A DNA stretch of 61,940 nucleotides, from the NCBI GenBank assembly GCA_964462945.1, contig CAYWZW010000024.1:1-61940 (forward strand), written 5' to 3'. Both the position numbers and the translations under genes were made by a program. Source of the stretch: GCA-020343675 sp964462945. GTDB lineage: Bacteria > Planctomycetota > Phycisphaerae > Sedimentisphaerales > Anaerobacaceae. The notes under the pieces are model-generated. The model searched no databases, had not been told where the DNA came from, and was given only the letters and a program-made list of their open reading frames with translations. Numbering within the stretch: position 1 is the first letter of the stretch; each line of letters opens with the position of its first letter. Below, in pieces: positions 18,532 to 26,544 of the stretch.

Positions 18532-19566
18532 CTACGGCTCAGCCATGACCTCATGCAACGCCGCCAGTGTTAAGTTGATATCTTCGGCGTCTATGCCGTA
18601 GTGAGTTACCGCCCGCAGACGGTTCGGCCCAACCTGCAGGAGCTTGACTCCTCGACCGGCAAGCCGCGTCACAAGCGCGCCGGCAGCCAATCGTTCGTCG
18701 GCCAGACTGAAATAGATGATGTTGGTCTGTACCGCCATCAGGTCGATGGACAAATCCGCTATGCGGGCGATTCCTTCGGCCAGACGCCGGGCGTTTGCAT
18801 GGTCTTCGGCCAGCCGGTCCACCATCTGCTCCAGAGCCGTGATTCCTGCCGCAGCGATAACCCCGGACTGCCGCATACCCCCGCCAAGCACTTTCCGGTT
18901 TCGGCGCGCCTCGGCGACGAACTGGCTCGAGCCGCATACCAGCGAGCCGACCGGGGCGGAAAGCCCCTTGGAAAGACAGAAGCTCACGGAATCCACATGC
19001 CGGGTCAATTCCGTAACGGCCACATCCAGGGCCACAGCCGCATTGAATATCCGGGCGCCGTCGAGGTGCACTCGCAGACCTCGCTCATGGGCCAGTGCGG
19101 CCACGGTTTCGGTGTACTCCGGCGTCAGGGCGGAGCCATTACAGCGATTGTGGGTGTTCTCCAGGCAGATAAGCCGGGTCCGCGGAAAATGCACATTGTC
19201 GCCGCGAATCGCCGCCGCGATATCCTCCAGCCGCATCGTACCGTCAGGTTGATTGGTGATGGTGTGCGGGTGGATGCCGCCCACGGCCGACATGCCGCCG
19301 GCTTCGTAGAGGAACGTATGCGACTGGTCACCTAAGATGACTTCTTCGCTGCGCCGGCAATGCGTGAGCACGCACACCAGATTGGCCATCGTTCCGCTGG
19401 CGACCATCAGCGCGGCTTCTTTGCCCATGCGCTCGGCCGCCATTTTTTCGAGGCGGTTCGTTGTCGGGTCCTCGCCAAAGACGTCATCACCCAGTTCGGC
19501 ATGATAGATCGCCTCTCGCATCGCCGGCGTCGGCAAAGTAACGGTATCGCTGCGCAGATCAATCAT
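18532..19566 (-). CDS. ltaE: Low-specificity L-threonine aldolase
   Basis: A 344-residue PLP-dependent fold-type I enzyme that cleaves L-threonine or allo-threonine to glycine and acetaldehyde. Visible motifs are the N-terminal MIDLRSDTVTLPTPAMR, FGEDPTTNRLE, the VHLDGARIFNA cofactor region (D169) and the PLP lysine K200 in FCLSKGLSAPVGS. Length is normal for the family. It is a single gene: it converges on the secreted protein at 16835, with a shared terminator between them. No regulatory site was recognised. It is cytoplasmic. Confidence 0.95.
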   Translation of the reverse strand: MIDLRSDTVTLPTPAMREAIYHAELGDDVFGEDPTTNRLEKMAAERMGKEAALMVASGTMANLVCVLTHCRRSEEVILGDQSHTFLYEAGGMSAVGGIHPHTITNQPDGTMRLEDIAAAIRGDNVHFPRTRLICLENTHNRCNGSALTPEYTETVAALAHERGLRVHLDGARIFNAAVALDVAVTELTRHVDSVSFCLSKGLSAPVGSLVCGSSQFVAEARRNRKVLGGGMRQSGVIAAAGITALEQMVDRLAEDHANARRLAEGIARIADLSIDLMAVQTNIIYFSLADERLAAGALVTRLAGRGVKLLQVGPNRLRAVTHYGIDAEDINLTLAALHEVMAEP

Positions 19567-19792
19567 TCTTACGCATTATCCCCAACGTGCAAGAGCTGAG
19601 AATGATGTTTCTCATCCGTGCCTTCTTATCTCTGACAATAGAGCACTGCTTGCCTACAATAACAAATTCATCCGACAAATAAAGCTATTTTGCGTTTTTT
19701 GGGCAGGTCACTGCGAGCCTTTGAGGGAAAGATGCCGGGCCAATCACGCGCGCAGAGAAAAGGTCCGCCGGTAAGCACATTCGAGACAGAAT
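19567..19792. other. Intergenic region, nothing recognised
   Basis: Short open frames only, without ribosome binding sites. No hairpin followed by T-run was seen. Confidence 0.3.
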
Positions 19793-20227
19793 TCATGTCG
19801 TATCGTCGTGGGGGTCGCTGTGGCATACCGGACGCACAAAGGACCCTTGCGGGGGAGCACGGCAGAAACGTACCTCGAAGCGCTTGAGCCTTTGGACTCG
19901 ACCTGTGACATGTGGAGGCACATAGATGTCCGGCGTGTGAGATTCGTCCAGAATCTTGTCATCAGGCGACAGGACTGTAACATCCACGTGTGCCCTGACG
20001 GGAAGTCCGACGTGGTCGTGCCGCATCAAGACGCCCGCCACAACGAAACCGTCCCCATCTTCGTAGGCGCTGCTCCAGGCGATTTGCACTTTTCCTTCAA
20101 CTCGCTGTTCTATGGTGAGCACGCCGCGATCTACAAGGTCCGCCCGATTTGCTGCACAGCTTGAGACTACTACGGTCAGCACACCAAGCCATATCGCAAC
20201 TGCGACCCATAAGAATTTCTTTCCCAC
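19793..20227 (-). CDS. Small predicted lipoprotein
   Basis: A 144-residue protein from GTG 20227, preceded by AAGGAGA. It begins VGKKFLWVAVAIWLGVLTVV and has a lipobox ending VVSSC. The mature part is beta-rich (VQIAWSSAYEDGDGFVVAGV, HVDVTVLSPDDKIL) and may be an Ig-like or transthyretin-like domain. I recognise no family. It begins 1 base after the methyltransferase stop and is therefore probably co-translated with it. Confidence 0.65.
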   Translation of the reverse strand: MGKKFLWVAVAIWLGVLTVVVSSCAANRADLVDRGVLTIEQRVEGKVQIAWSSAYEDGDGFVVAGVLMRHDHVGLPVRAHVDVTVLSPDDKILDESHTPDIYVPPHVTGRVQRLKRFEVRFCRAPPQGSFVRPVCHSDPHDDTT

Positions 20228-20228
20228 G

Positions 20229-20825
20229 CTACACTCTCCTTGCTTTACTCTCGACCTTTTTTTGTAGCACCATGCCATAGTGATATGGCGGCAAGTCAAT
20301 GATGCCGGACGGCATTGGGCGAAAGCCGGCTTGCTCGGCCCACGCTTGACATTGTTCAGGGCGCGGCCGAATCGTCATCGATGGGCCGCGCGGTGTACGT
20401 GAATCATAGTTCCAGTGAATGATCCCGACCTTCCCACCGGGACCGAGAAGCCGGTATGCTTCCTCCAACAATGCCGTCGGACGTTCCGCGTGGAGGATAT
20501 TGAAGAGCATCGCATAGTCGATGCTCGCATCCGGCAGTCCGGTCCCCTCGGCTGCAAAATCCCGCAAGCAAACCTGCACATTATCAAGCCCGGCAGCCTC
20601 AACCTTCGTCCGGGTCGCCGCAATCATTTCCGGGTCGACATCGACGGCGTAGAGCGTGCCGGCGATAACGCGCGCTGCCGGGATTGTGAACGTCCCGTAG
20701 CCGCAGCCAAACTCGACCGCGTCACCGCAAGCGCTGGTAAGACCGAGCTTCGCAAGGATCGACGGGGGGTCGAAGAAACTGTCCCAGATTTGCTCGTCAG
20801 GCATACCGCTCTCACGCGTCTTCAT
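20229..20825 (-). CDS. Class I SAM-dependent methyltransferase
   Basis: A 198-residue cytoplasmic methyltransferase. Motif I is VEFGCGYGTFTIPAA, the acidic residue after strand 2 is in YAVDVDPEMI, and the later motif is LLGPGGKVGIIHWNYD. It resembles small methyltransferases often placed beside metal or arsenic genes, but nothing fixes the substrate. It lies downstream of the metal-efflux block in the same direction and directly before a lipoprotein gene. Confidence 0.88.
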   Translation of the reverse strand: MKTRESGMPDEQIWDSFFDPPSILAKLGLTSACGDAVEFGCGYGTFTIPAARVIAGTLYAVDVDPEMIAATRTKVEAAGLDNVQVCLRDFAAEGTGLPDASIDYAMLFNILHAERPTALLEEAYRLLGPGGKVGIIHWNYDSRTPRGPSMTIRPRPEQCQAWAEQAGFRPMPSGIIDLPPYHYGMVLQKKVESKARRV

Positions 20826-20933
20826 TCTGCTATCCTCTCACTGTCAATGTCTGAGGCCCAACACGTCAGCGAATGCCTCAATTTTCGTTCTCCTATAGAT
20901 ATACCGTTCTTTCACAACAATAGCTATCCTTCC

Positions 20934-21209
20934 TCAGACCACATCCGCACCGGTGGCCAAGAGCATCGGCAGAAGGCCCGGCAGCCCGATGGCGCGGTCA
21001 ACCGACAGCGCACGATGGGCCAATTGCGGGTTGCACGCGCCCAGGATCAGGTAGGGATCGAAGTCCGCACCGGTTTCTTCCTTCAGCGTTTTCTGCACGT
21101 TGATCTCTGTCAGGGTGCCGAAGTCCTGCTGCTTCAACGCTTCGGCCACCTTCGCTCGCACCTGGTCGAGTGAACCTCTCACGGTCGTCTGTATTCCGTA
21201 GGCAGCCAT
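20934..21209 (-). CDS. DUF302 domain protein, shortened C-terminus
   Basis: A 91-residue protein matching the DUF302 family: GIQTTVRGSLDQVRAKVAEA, FGTLTEINVQKTL, and DPYLILGACNPQLAHRAL. The family usually continues with a strand like LLPCNVIV and about 35 more residues. Here the frame ends in LPGLLPMLLATGADVV, so the C-terminus is lost or replaced. DUF302 proteins often lie next to heavy-metal transport genes, as here, 52 bases after the RND pump gene. The biochemical role is unknown. Confidence 0.75.
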   Translation of the reverse strand: MAAYGIQTTVRGSLDQVRAKVAEALKQQDFGTLTEINVQKTLKEETGADFDPYLILGACNPQLAHRALSVDRAIGLPGLLPMLLATGADVV

Positions 21210-21261
21210 GATAGTTGTCTCCTCTTATGGGTCTCGTGTTTGCATGTCACGGCGCGCTGCC

Positions 21262-24200
21262 TCAGATTTCCACGTCCGGCGCTGCCTTCCGTTTGAACGT
21301 CGTGTAAAGCGCCGGCAGCACCAGCAGCGTCAGCAGGGTGTTGGTGAAGATGCCGCCGATGACGACTGTGGCGAGGGGGCGCTGGACTTCGCCACCGATG
21401 CCTACGTTCACGGCCATCGGGAGGAAACCCACGGCGGCTACCAACGCTGTCATCAGGACGGGGCGCAGCCGCACCAGGCAGCCGTCTCGCACCGCCTGCT
21501 CCAGAGGCTGTCCAGCATCGAGTTTCTGCCGGATGAAGGTCACGAGCACGAGGCCATTGAGGATGGCTACCCCGCTGAGGGCGACGAAGCCGATGGCCGA
21601 ACTGACCGTGAACGGCATACCGCGCAGCCACAGGGCCAGCACGCCGCCCACTAAACCCAGCGGAATGCCGGACGCCACGATCAGGACATCACGCAGCGAT
21701 GCGAGGCTGAAGAACAACAGCACGAAAATCAGCGCCAACGACATCGGCACCACGAACATCAGCCTGCGATTGGCGCGCTCCATATTCTCAAACTGACCGC
21801 CCCATTCGATACTGTAGCCGTCGGGCAGCCTCACCTGTTCGCCGATTCTCTGTCTCGCCTCGCCCACAAAGCCCGCCACGTCGCGCCCTCGTACGTTGCA
21901 CTGGACGGTGATCCGCCGTTTGCCCCACTCGCGGTTGATGGTGGCGGGGCCTTCGGTTTCCACGATCCGGGCCACGCGATTGAGCGGCAGCACCGGGCCG
22001 GCTTCGGTCGGGATCAGCGTGTTCGCCAGTGCCTCCGGATCGGTGCGCTGCCGGTCCGGCAGTCTCACCACGAGTGGGAACCGCCGCTGACCCTCCCGCA
22101 CGTCGCCGACCTTCTTCGTGCCCATGGCCTCGACCACGTTCAGCACATTGCGCGTCGGTACGCCGAAGCGGGCGATGGCTTGCGGGTCCACGCGCACTTG
22201 CAGGAAGGTCTGCCCGGTCAACTGCTCGACTGACGCCTCGCTGGCCCCGGGAATCCCGGCCAGCACCGCCTGGACCTCACCCCCGAGCCGGCGCAGCTCT
22301 TCCAGATCGTCGCCATAGACCTTGATGCCGATATCGCCCCGAATGCCGGCGATCAGCTCGTTCATACGCATCTCGATGGGCTGGCTGAAGGCCGGTCGCA
22401 TCCCCGGCACCTGGCTCAGGACATCGCGCATCTTCTCCGTCAATTCCGCCTGTGTGCGTGCTTTCTTCCATTGCCCCCGCGGCTTGAGCGCCAGGAAGAA
22501 GTCAGCGACTTCGACGCCCATCGGGTCCGTCGCGACCTCTGCCGTGCCGAGCCGCGTCCAGATGTGCTCGACCTCCTCCGGAAACTCGGCCAGGAGTCGC
22601 TGTTCGATCAAATGGTTTTGAGCGACCGATTCATCTACGGAGATGCCCGCCAGACGTACGGCGTTCCCGACGATGGCGCCTTCACCGAGCCGCGGAAGGA
22701 ACTCGCCGCCCAGCCGCGTGGCTGAGAACACACCGCCGGCCACAATCGCCAGCGCTGCTATGAGCACGATGGCCCGAATCCGCAAAGCAAGGTCCAAGAC
22801 CGGCTTATACACGCGCTTGGCCAACCGCACCAGCCACGGCTCTATCTCCTTCATATCGCGCGGCAGCAGCAGACTGGCCAGCACCGGCATGAGCGTCAGC
22901 GAAAGCACCAGAGAGCCGAGCAGGGCGAAGATCATCGTCAACGCCATCGGCCGGAACAGCTTGCCCTCGATGCCTTCCAGGGTGAGCACGGGCAGAAACA
23001 CGATCATGATGATCAGCTCGCCGAACATCGTGGGCTTGCGGACTTCGATGGCTGCCTCGCGGATGGTGTCGAGCCACAGCTTGCCTTTACGCTGTGCGGC
23101 GTAGCGGACGCAATTCTCGACCATGATGACCGAACTGTCCACGATGAGGCCGAAATCGATCGCGCCGAGGCTCAGCAGGCTCGCCGCGATGCCGGCCTGC
23201 AACATGAGGTTGCCCGCGAAAAGCATGGATAGCGGGATGGCGGCCGCCACGATCAGCCCGGCCCGCAGGTTGCCGAGGAATGCCAAGAGGACCGTAATCA
23301 CCAGCAGCGCACCAGCCAGCAAGTTGTGCTCGACGGTGCGAATCACCTTCTCGACCAGTTCGGTCCGGTCGTAGAGCACTTCCAGCTTCACATCGGCGGG
23401 GAGGGACTTCTGCACCTCCGCCAGCTTCTTCTTGAGCGCGTGGGTCACGACGGCGCTGTTCTCGCCCATGAGCATGAAGCCCAGGCCGAGGACCGCTTCG
23501 CCTTTCCCGTCGGCAGTGACCGCGCCGCGCCGGATCTCGTGGTCGATCTTGACCGTGGCCACGTCCCGTACCCGTACGGGCGTGCCATCGTGGGCCGCGA
23601 TCACAATGTTGGCGATCTCCTCGACGTTCGTGGTCAGGCCAATGCCGTGGACGAGCAGCGACTCGCCGCTGCGAACGATCTGGCCGCCGCCGACGTTCTG
23701 GTTGTTGGCTTGGAGAGCCTCGACCAGTTGCTCGAAGGTCAGGCCGTACTTGATGAGCCGCTCGGTATCGATGACCACGTGATATTGCTTCTCGAAGCCG
23801 CCCCAGGAGTTCAGCTCGGCGACCCCCGGAACCTTGCGCAGCTCGGGTTTGACGACCCAGTCATGGATTTCCCGCAGCTCGGTCAGCGTCCGGTTGGGGT
23901 CGTCCGAGCGGACCACGTAATGGAAGACCTCGCCCAAGCCAGTCGCGATAGGGCCCAATTGGGGACGCTCCAGACCTTCCGGCAATTCGACCGTCTGGAG
24001 ACGCTCCATGATGAGCTGGCGCGCGCGAAAAATGCTCGTGTGGTCGTCGAAGGTGGCCACCACTTGCGAGAGCCCGAATTTGGAGATCGAGCGGACGTTT
24101 TGCAGGCCGGGCAGGCCGCTGATGGCCAACTCCACCGGCAGCGTGATCTGCGCCTCTGTCTCCTGCGGATTAAGCGACGCCACCGTGGTATTGATCTGCA

Positions 24201-24339
24201 CCTGCACCGGCGTTGTGTCGGGAAAAGCATCGATCGGAAGGATGCTCAAGGTCCAGCCGCCGATAACGATCAGCGCCACCGCCAGGACGCAGACGAGCAG
24301 TCGGTTCTTCAGCGAAAAATCGATGATCCAATTCAACAT
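21262..24339 (-). CDS. HME-type RND heavy-metal efflux pump (CzcA/CusA-like)
   Basis: A 1,025-residue inner-membrane proton-driven exporter that should expel metal ions through a tripartite channel. It begins MLNWIIDFSLKNRLLVCVLA and has LPIDAFPDTTPVQVQI. The TM4 proton-relay segment is DFGLIVDSSVIMVEN, and the periplasmic domain has SQPIEMRMNELIAGIRGD, which is closer to CzcA-type (divalent ions) than CusA. Length is normal. GGAG lies 8 nt before ATG. It is the last pump component of the downstream set, 84 bases after the adaptor gene. The exact metal cannot be read from sequence. Confidence 0.93.
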   Translation of the reverse strand: MLNWIIDFSLKNRLLVCVLAVALIVIGGWTLSILPIDAFPDTTPVQVQINTTVASLNPQETEAQITLPVELAISGLPGLQNVRSISKFGLSQVVATFDDHTSIFRARQLIMERLQTVELPEGLERPQLGPIATGLGEVFHYVVRSDDPNRTLTELREIHDWVVKPELRKVPGVAELNSWGGFEKQYHVVIDTERLIKYGLTFEQLVEALQANNQNVGGGQIVRSGESLLVHGIGLTTNVEEIANIVIAAHDGTPVRVRDVATVKIDHEIRRGAVTADGKGEAVLGLGFMLMGENSAVVTHALKKKLAEVQKSLPADVKLEVLYDRTELVEKVIRTVEHNLLAGALLVITVLLAFLGNLRAGLIVAAAIPLSMLFAGNLMLQAGIAASLLSLGAIDFGLIVDSSVIMVENCVRYAAQRKGKLWLDTIREAAIEVRKPTMFGELIIMIVFLPVLTLEGIEGKLFRPMALTMIFALLGSLVLSLTLMPVLASLLLPRDMKEIEPWLVRLAKRVYKPVLDLALRIRAIVLIAALAIVAGGVFSATRLGGEFLPRLGEGAIVGNAVRLAGISVDESVAQNHLIEQRLLAEFPEEVEHIWTRLGTAEVATDPMGVEVADFFLALKPRGQWKKARTQAELTEKMRDVLSQVPGMRPAFSQPIEMRMNELIAGIRGDIGIKVYGDDLEELRRLGGEVQAVLAGIPGASEASVEQLTGQTFLQVRVDPQAIARFGVPTRNVLNVVEAMGTKKVGDVREGQRRFPLVVRLPDRQRTDPEALANTLIPTEAGPVLPLNRVARIVETEGPATINREWGKRRITVQCNVRGRDVAGFVGEARQRIGEQVRLPDGYSIEWGGQFENMERANRRLMFVVPMSLALIFVLLFFSLASLRDVLIVASGIPLGLVGGVLALWLRGMPFTVSSAIGFVALSGVAILNGLVLVTFIRQKLDAGQPLEQAVRDGCLVRLRPVLMTALVAAVGFLPMAVNVGIGGEVQRPLATVVIGGIFTNTLLTLLVLPALYTTFKRKAAPDVEI

Positions 24340-24423
24340 TCGAGAATCTCCATTCGCACTTGCCTTAGCGTACCTGTAAGGCCATTGAAAGAAATGCCTC
24401 GTGGCATCACTACAAACGAGAAC

Positions 24424-25692
24424 TCAGTCATCCGCGCATCCTGCACCCAAGCGTGACATCAGCAAGGCTGATTTGAGGGCGAAGGTGTGTGTCACGGCCA
24501 CGATCTCCTGCGGCTTCAGCCCCGTCAGCACTTCCTGGTGTCCGTTGAACTTCGCGCCAAGTCGGACGGCTCGCGCGTCAAACAGATCGTCGGCCACTTG
24601 CACGAACACAAGCGGCTTGCCTTCGATGTATTGGACCGCATCCGGTGGCAGCAGTATAGCGTTCTCGGTGCGGCGCGTCAGAATCCGGGCGGTGGCGAAC
24701 ATCTTATCCTTGAGCAGGCCGTTGGGATCAGCGAATTCAGCGCGTGCGAGCGTCATGCGCGTGCGTTCATTCACAGCCGGCCCAATCCACGTCAGCTTGC
24801 CCGTGAACATTTTGCCGGGCAGCCAGTCCACGCCCAATTCCACCGGCTGACCCACTTGCACTCGCGCCATCGCCGTTTCGGGCACTTGCAGCATCGCCCA
24901 CATGACGGAGCGATCGGCCAGCGTGAACAGCGGTTTGCCCATCTCGACGAGGGCCCCGCGCACCGCCGAGCGTTCGACGATTTCCCCGGCAAACGGCGCC
25001 CGCACCTCCAGCAAGACCTGTTCCTGCGGCTTGTGGCCCAGCTCGTCGATCCGCTCTTCGGTGAATCCCAGCGTCCGCAGGGGCAGGCAGGCACCGTTGT
25101 GCGCCGCCTCAGCCTCCTGCAAGGTCGCCTGAGAGGTCACGCCGCCGGCGCTGAGCTTACGCTCCCGTTCGAGGGTCTGGTGCGTGAGCACGGCCTTGGC
25201 CACGGCCTCCGCCACCGACGCGGACCACAGCTTCGCCACCACCTGTCTCTCCTCAACCGTGCCGCCCAAGTCCGCGTCCACGCTCTGGATGATGCCGCCA
25301 ACCGGCGCGACGATCTGGGCCAGCGCGTTCTGATTGAAGCTCACTTCGGCGAAGCACTCGACGCCATCGGCGGTCGGGCCGGTCGTGGGGGAGGCCGTCT
25401 GAACGCCCACTATCCTGGCGGATTCTGGCGAAGGCAGACGCACCTTCACGCTCTCGCCCGGCTTCAGTTGGCCGGCGAGCTGGGGCTTGCAGATGCCGCA
25501 CTGAGCTTCCGGCACGCCGTGCTCGGTACACATTATGACGCCGTCCAGCGCGGCCGTTTGAGCTTCTCCCTCTTCGTGGCCATGGCCATCGTCTCCGGCG
25601 TGGGCTTGCTGTTTCTTGCAGCTGGCGAATCCCATGCAGAGCACGCCAAGAACGAGCAGAAATGCCCAGGCTTGTATGAGTTTACTTCTCAT
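24424..25692 (-). CDS. RND periplasmic adaptor lipoprotein (CzcB/CusB-like)
   Basis: A 422-residue membrane fusion protein. I start at ATG 25692, after AGGAG, because the signal peptide MRSKLIQAWAFLLVLGVL and lipobox FASC begin there. A His-rich stretch (GDDGHGHEEGE) and a Cys/His cluster MCTEHGVPEAQCGICKP follow and probably bind metal. Then come the barrel-sandwich and hairpin segments (VGGIIQSVDADLGGTV, APFAGEIVERSAVRG). It overlaps the end of the truncated outer-membrane gene by 11 bases, so translation may be coupled. It feeds the pump encoded at 21262. Confidence 0.92.
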   Translation of the reverse strand: MRSKLIQAWAFLLVLGVLCMGFASCKKQQAHAGDDGHGHEEGEAQTAALDGVIMCTEHGVPEAQCGICKPQLAGQLKPGESVKVRLPSPESARIVGVQTASPTTGPTADGVECFAEVSFNQNALAQIVAPVGGIIQSVDADLGGTVEERQVVAKLWSASVAEAVAKAVLTHQTLERERKLSAGGVTSQATLQEAEAAHNGACLPLRTLGFTEERIDELGHKPQEQVLLEVRAPFAGEIVERSAVRGALVEMGKPLFTLADRSVMWAMLQVPETAMARVQVGQPVELGVDWLPGKMFTGKLTWIGPAVNERTRMTLARAEFADPNGLLKDKMFATARILTRRTENAILLPPDAVQYIEGKPLVFVQVADDLFDARAVRLGAKFNGHQEVLTGLKPQEIVAVTHTFALKSALLMSRLGAGCADD

Positions 25693-26200
25693 TGGAATAC
25701 TCCTGTGAAAATGGTTCTTTGACCGAACGTGGTGAAAGGTTTTCATTTGTGAAGTCCAGCGGTCCGCCGATGAGGCGCTCCACGTCGGCCTGCGCCTTGC
25801 GGTATGCCTCGACAGAATCGACGTACCGAGCCTGCGTCCTAAAAAGGGTGCGCTGCGCGTCCAAGGCATAAAGATAATCGAACTTGCCCTGCTCGTAGCC
25901 CTGCTGAGCGACCTCGAAGGCCTGCTGCGCCTTAGACAGAACGTCGTTTCGCGATATGATGACCTCATCATAAGCAGCCTCCAGTGCACTCGTTGCTTGA
26001 GACAGTGCGGCCAAGGCTGCGATCCGAGCAGCCCCATACTGTTGACGTGTCTTCGCGAGGTCAGTCATCGCCTCGAGGATTCCTCCCTGGTTTCGATTCA
26101 ATAGCGGGATCGGCATGGCGAACCCGAACACAATCGCCGCGTCATCCGTCTGCTCGAACCGCCGCACGCCGCCTACCAGCCGCGTGCCAGTTGCCCTCAA
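25682..26200 (-). pseudogene. Outer-membrane efflux protein, N-terminally truncated
   Basis: Only the last 172 residues or so of a TolC/CzcC-type protein remain, against about 465 in the second copy at 30991. It begins inside the family at LVGGVRRFEQTDDAA, equivalent to VLGGYRRFNDTGDSA in the other copy. It ends normally with GKFDYLYALDAQRTLFRTQARY. The missing part would overlap the P-II gene, so a deletion joined the two. It cannot form a channel alone; the system probably uses the other outer-membrane protein. Confidence 0.85.
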
Positions 26201-26224
26201 AGATTTCTTCTTTCCTGTCCTTTG

Positions 26225-26533
26225 TCACGTCCACGTGTTCTGCTCTCCGGTGCGAATCTTCACCGTCTGCTCGATGGGGATGATGAAGATGCGTCCGTCG
26301 CCGGCGGTGCCCGTGTGCGCGGCTTTCTGGATAGATTGAACCACCGACTCCACCAGTTCGTCCGGCACCATGATCTCCAGCTTGGTCTTTACCACCTGGT
26401 CGAAGGTGCCTCGCTCCACGGACAGGCCGTGCGCGGTGGAGATGGTCACGGCAGGCAGGTCCTGGATTTGGCGAAGGGCGTCAACCACGTCCTCCAATCG
26501 GAACGGTTTGATGATCGCTTTGATTTCTTTCAC
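26225..26533 (-). CDS. P-II-like signalling protein of the metal-efflux type
   Basis: A 102-residue GlnB-like protein. It starts at GTG (read MKEIKAIIKPFRLEDVVDAL) after AAGGAG, which overlaps the upstream stop codon. The B-loop TAGDGRIFIIPIE and C-terminal KIRTGE are kept. The T-loop (SVERGTFDQVVKTK) is short and lacks the uridylylated tyrosine of true P-II. P-II-like genes beside CzcA/CusA pumps are a known separate group (PII-NG), thought to act in metal rather than nitrogen sensing. Here it lies 11 bases after the second pump gene. Ligand and partner are inferred only. Confidence 0.88.
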   Translation of the reverse strand: MKEIKAIIKPFRLEDVVDALRQIQDLPAVTISTAHGLSVERGTFDQVVKTKLEIMVPDELVESVVQSIQKAAHTGTAGDGRIFIIPIEQTVKIRTGEQNTWT

Positions 26534-26544
26534 GATAATTCTCC

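Noticed and set aside
23326..25722. Long plus-strand frames (376 and 411 codons) opposite the first pump and adaptor
   Set aside because: They are shadows of the minus-strand genes with no recognisable protein features.
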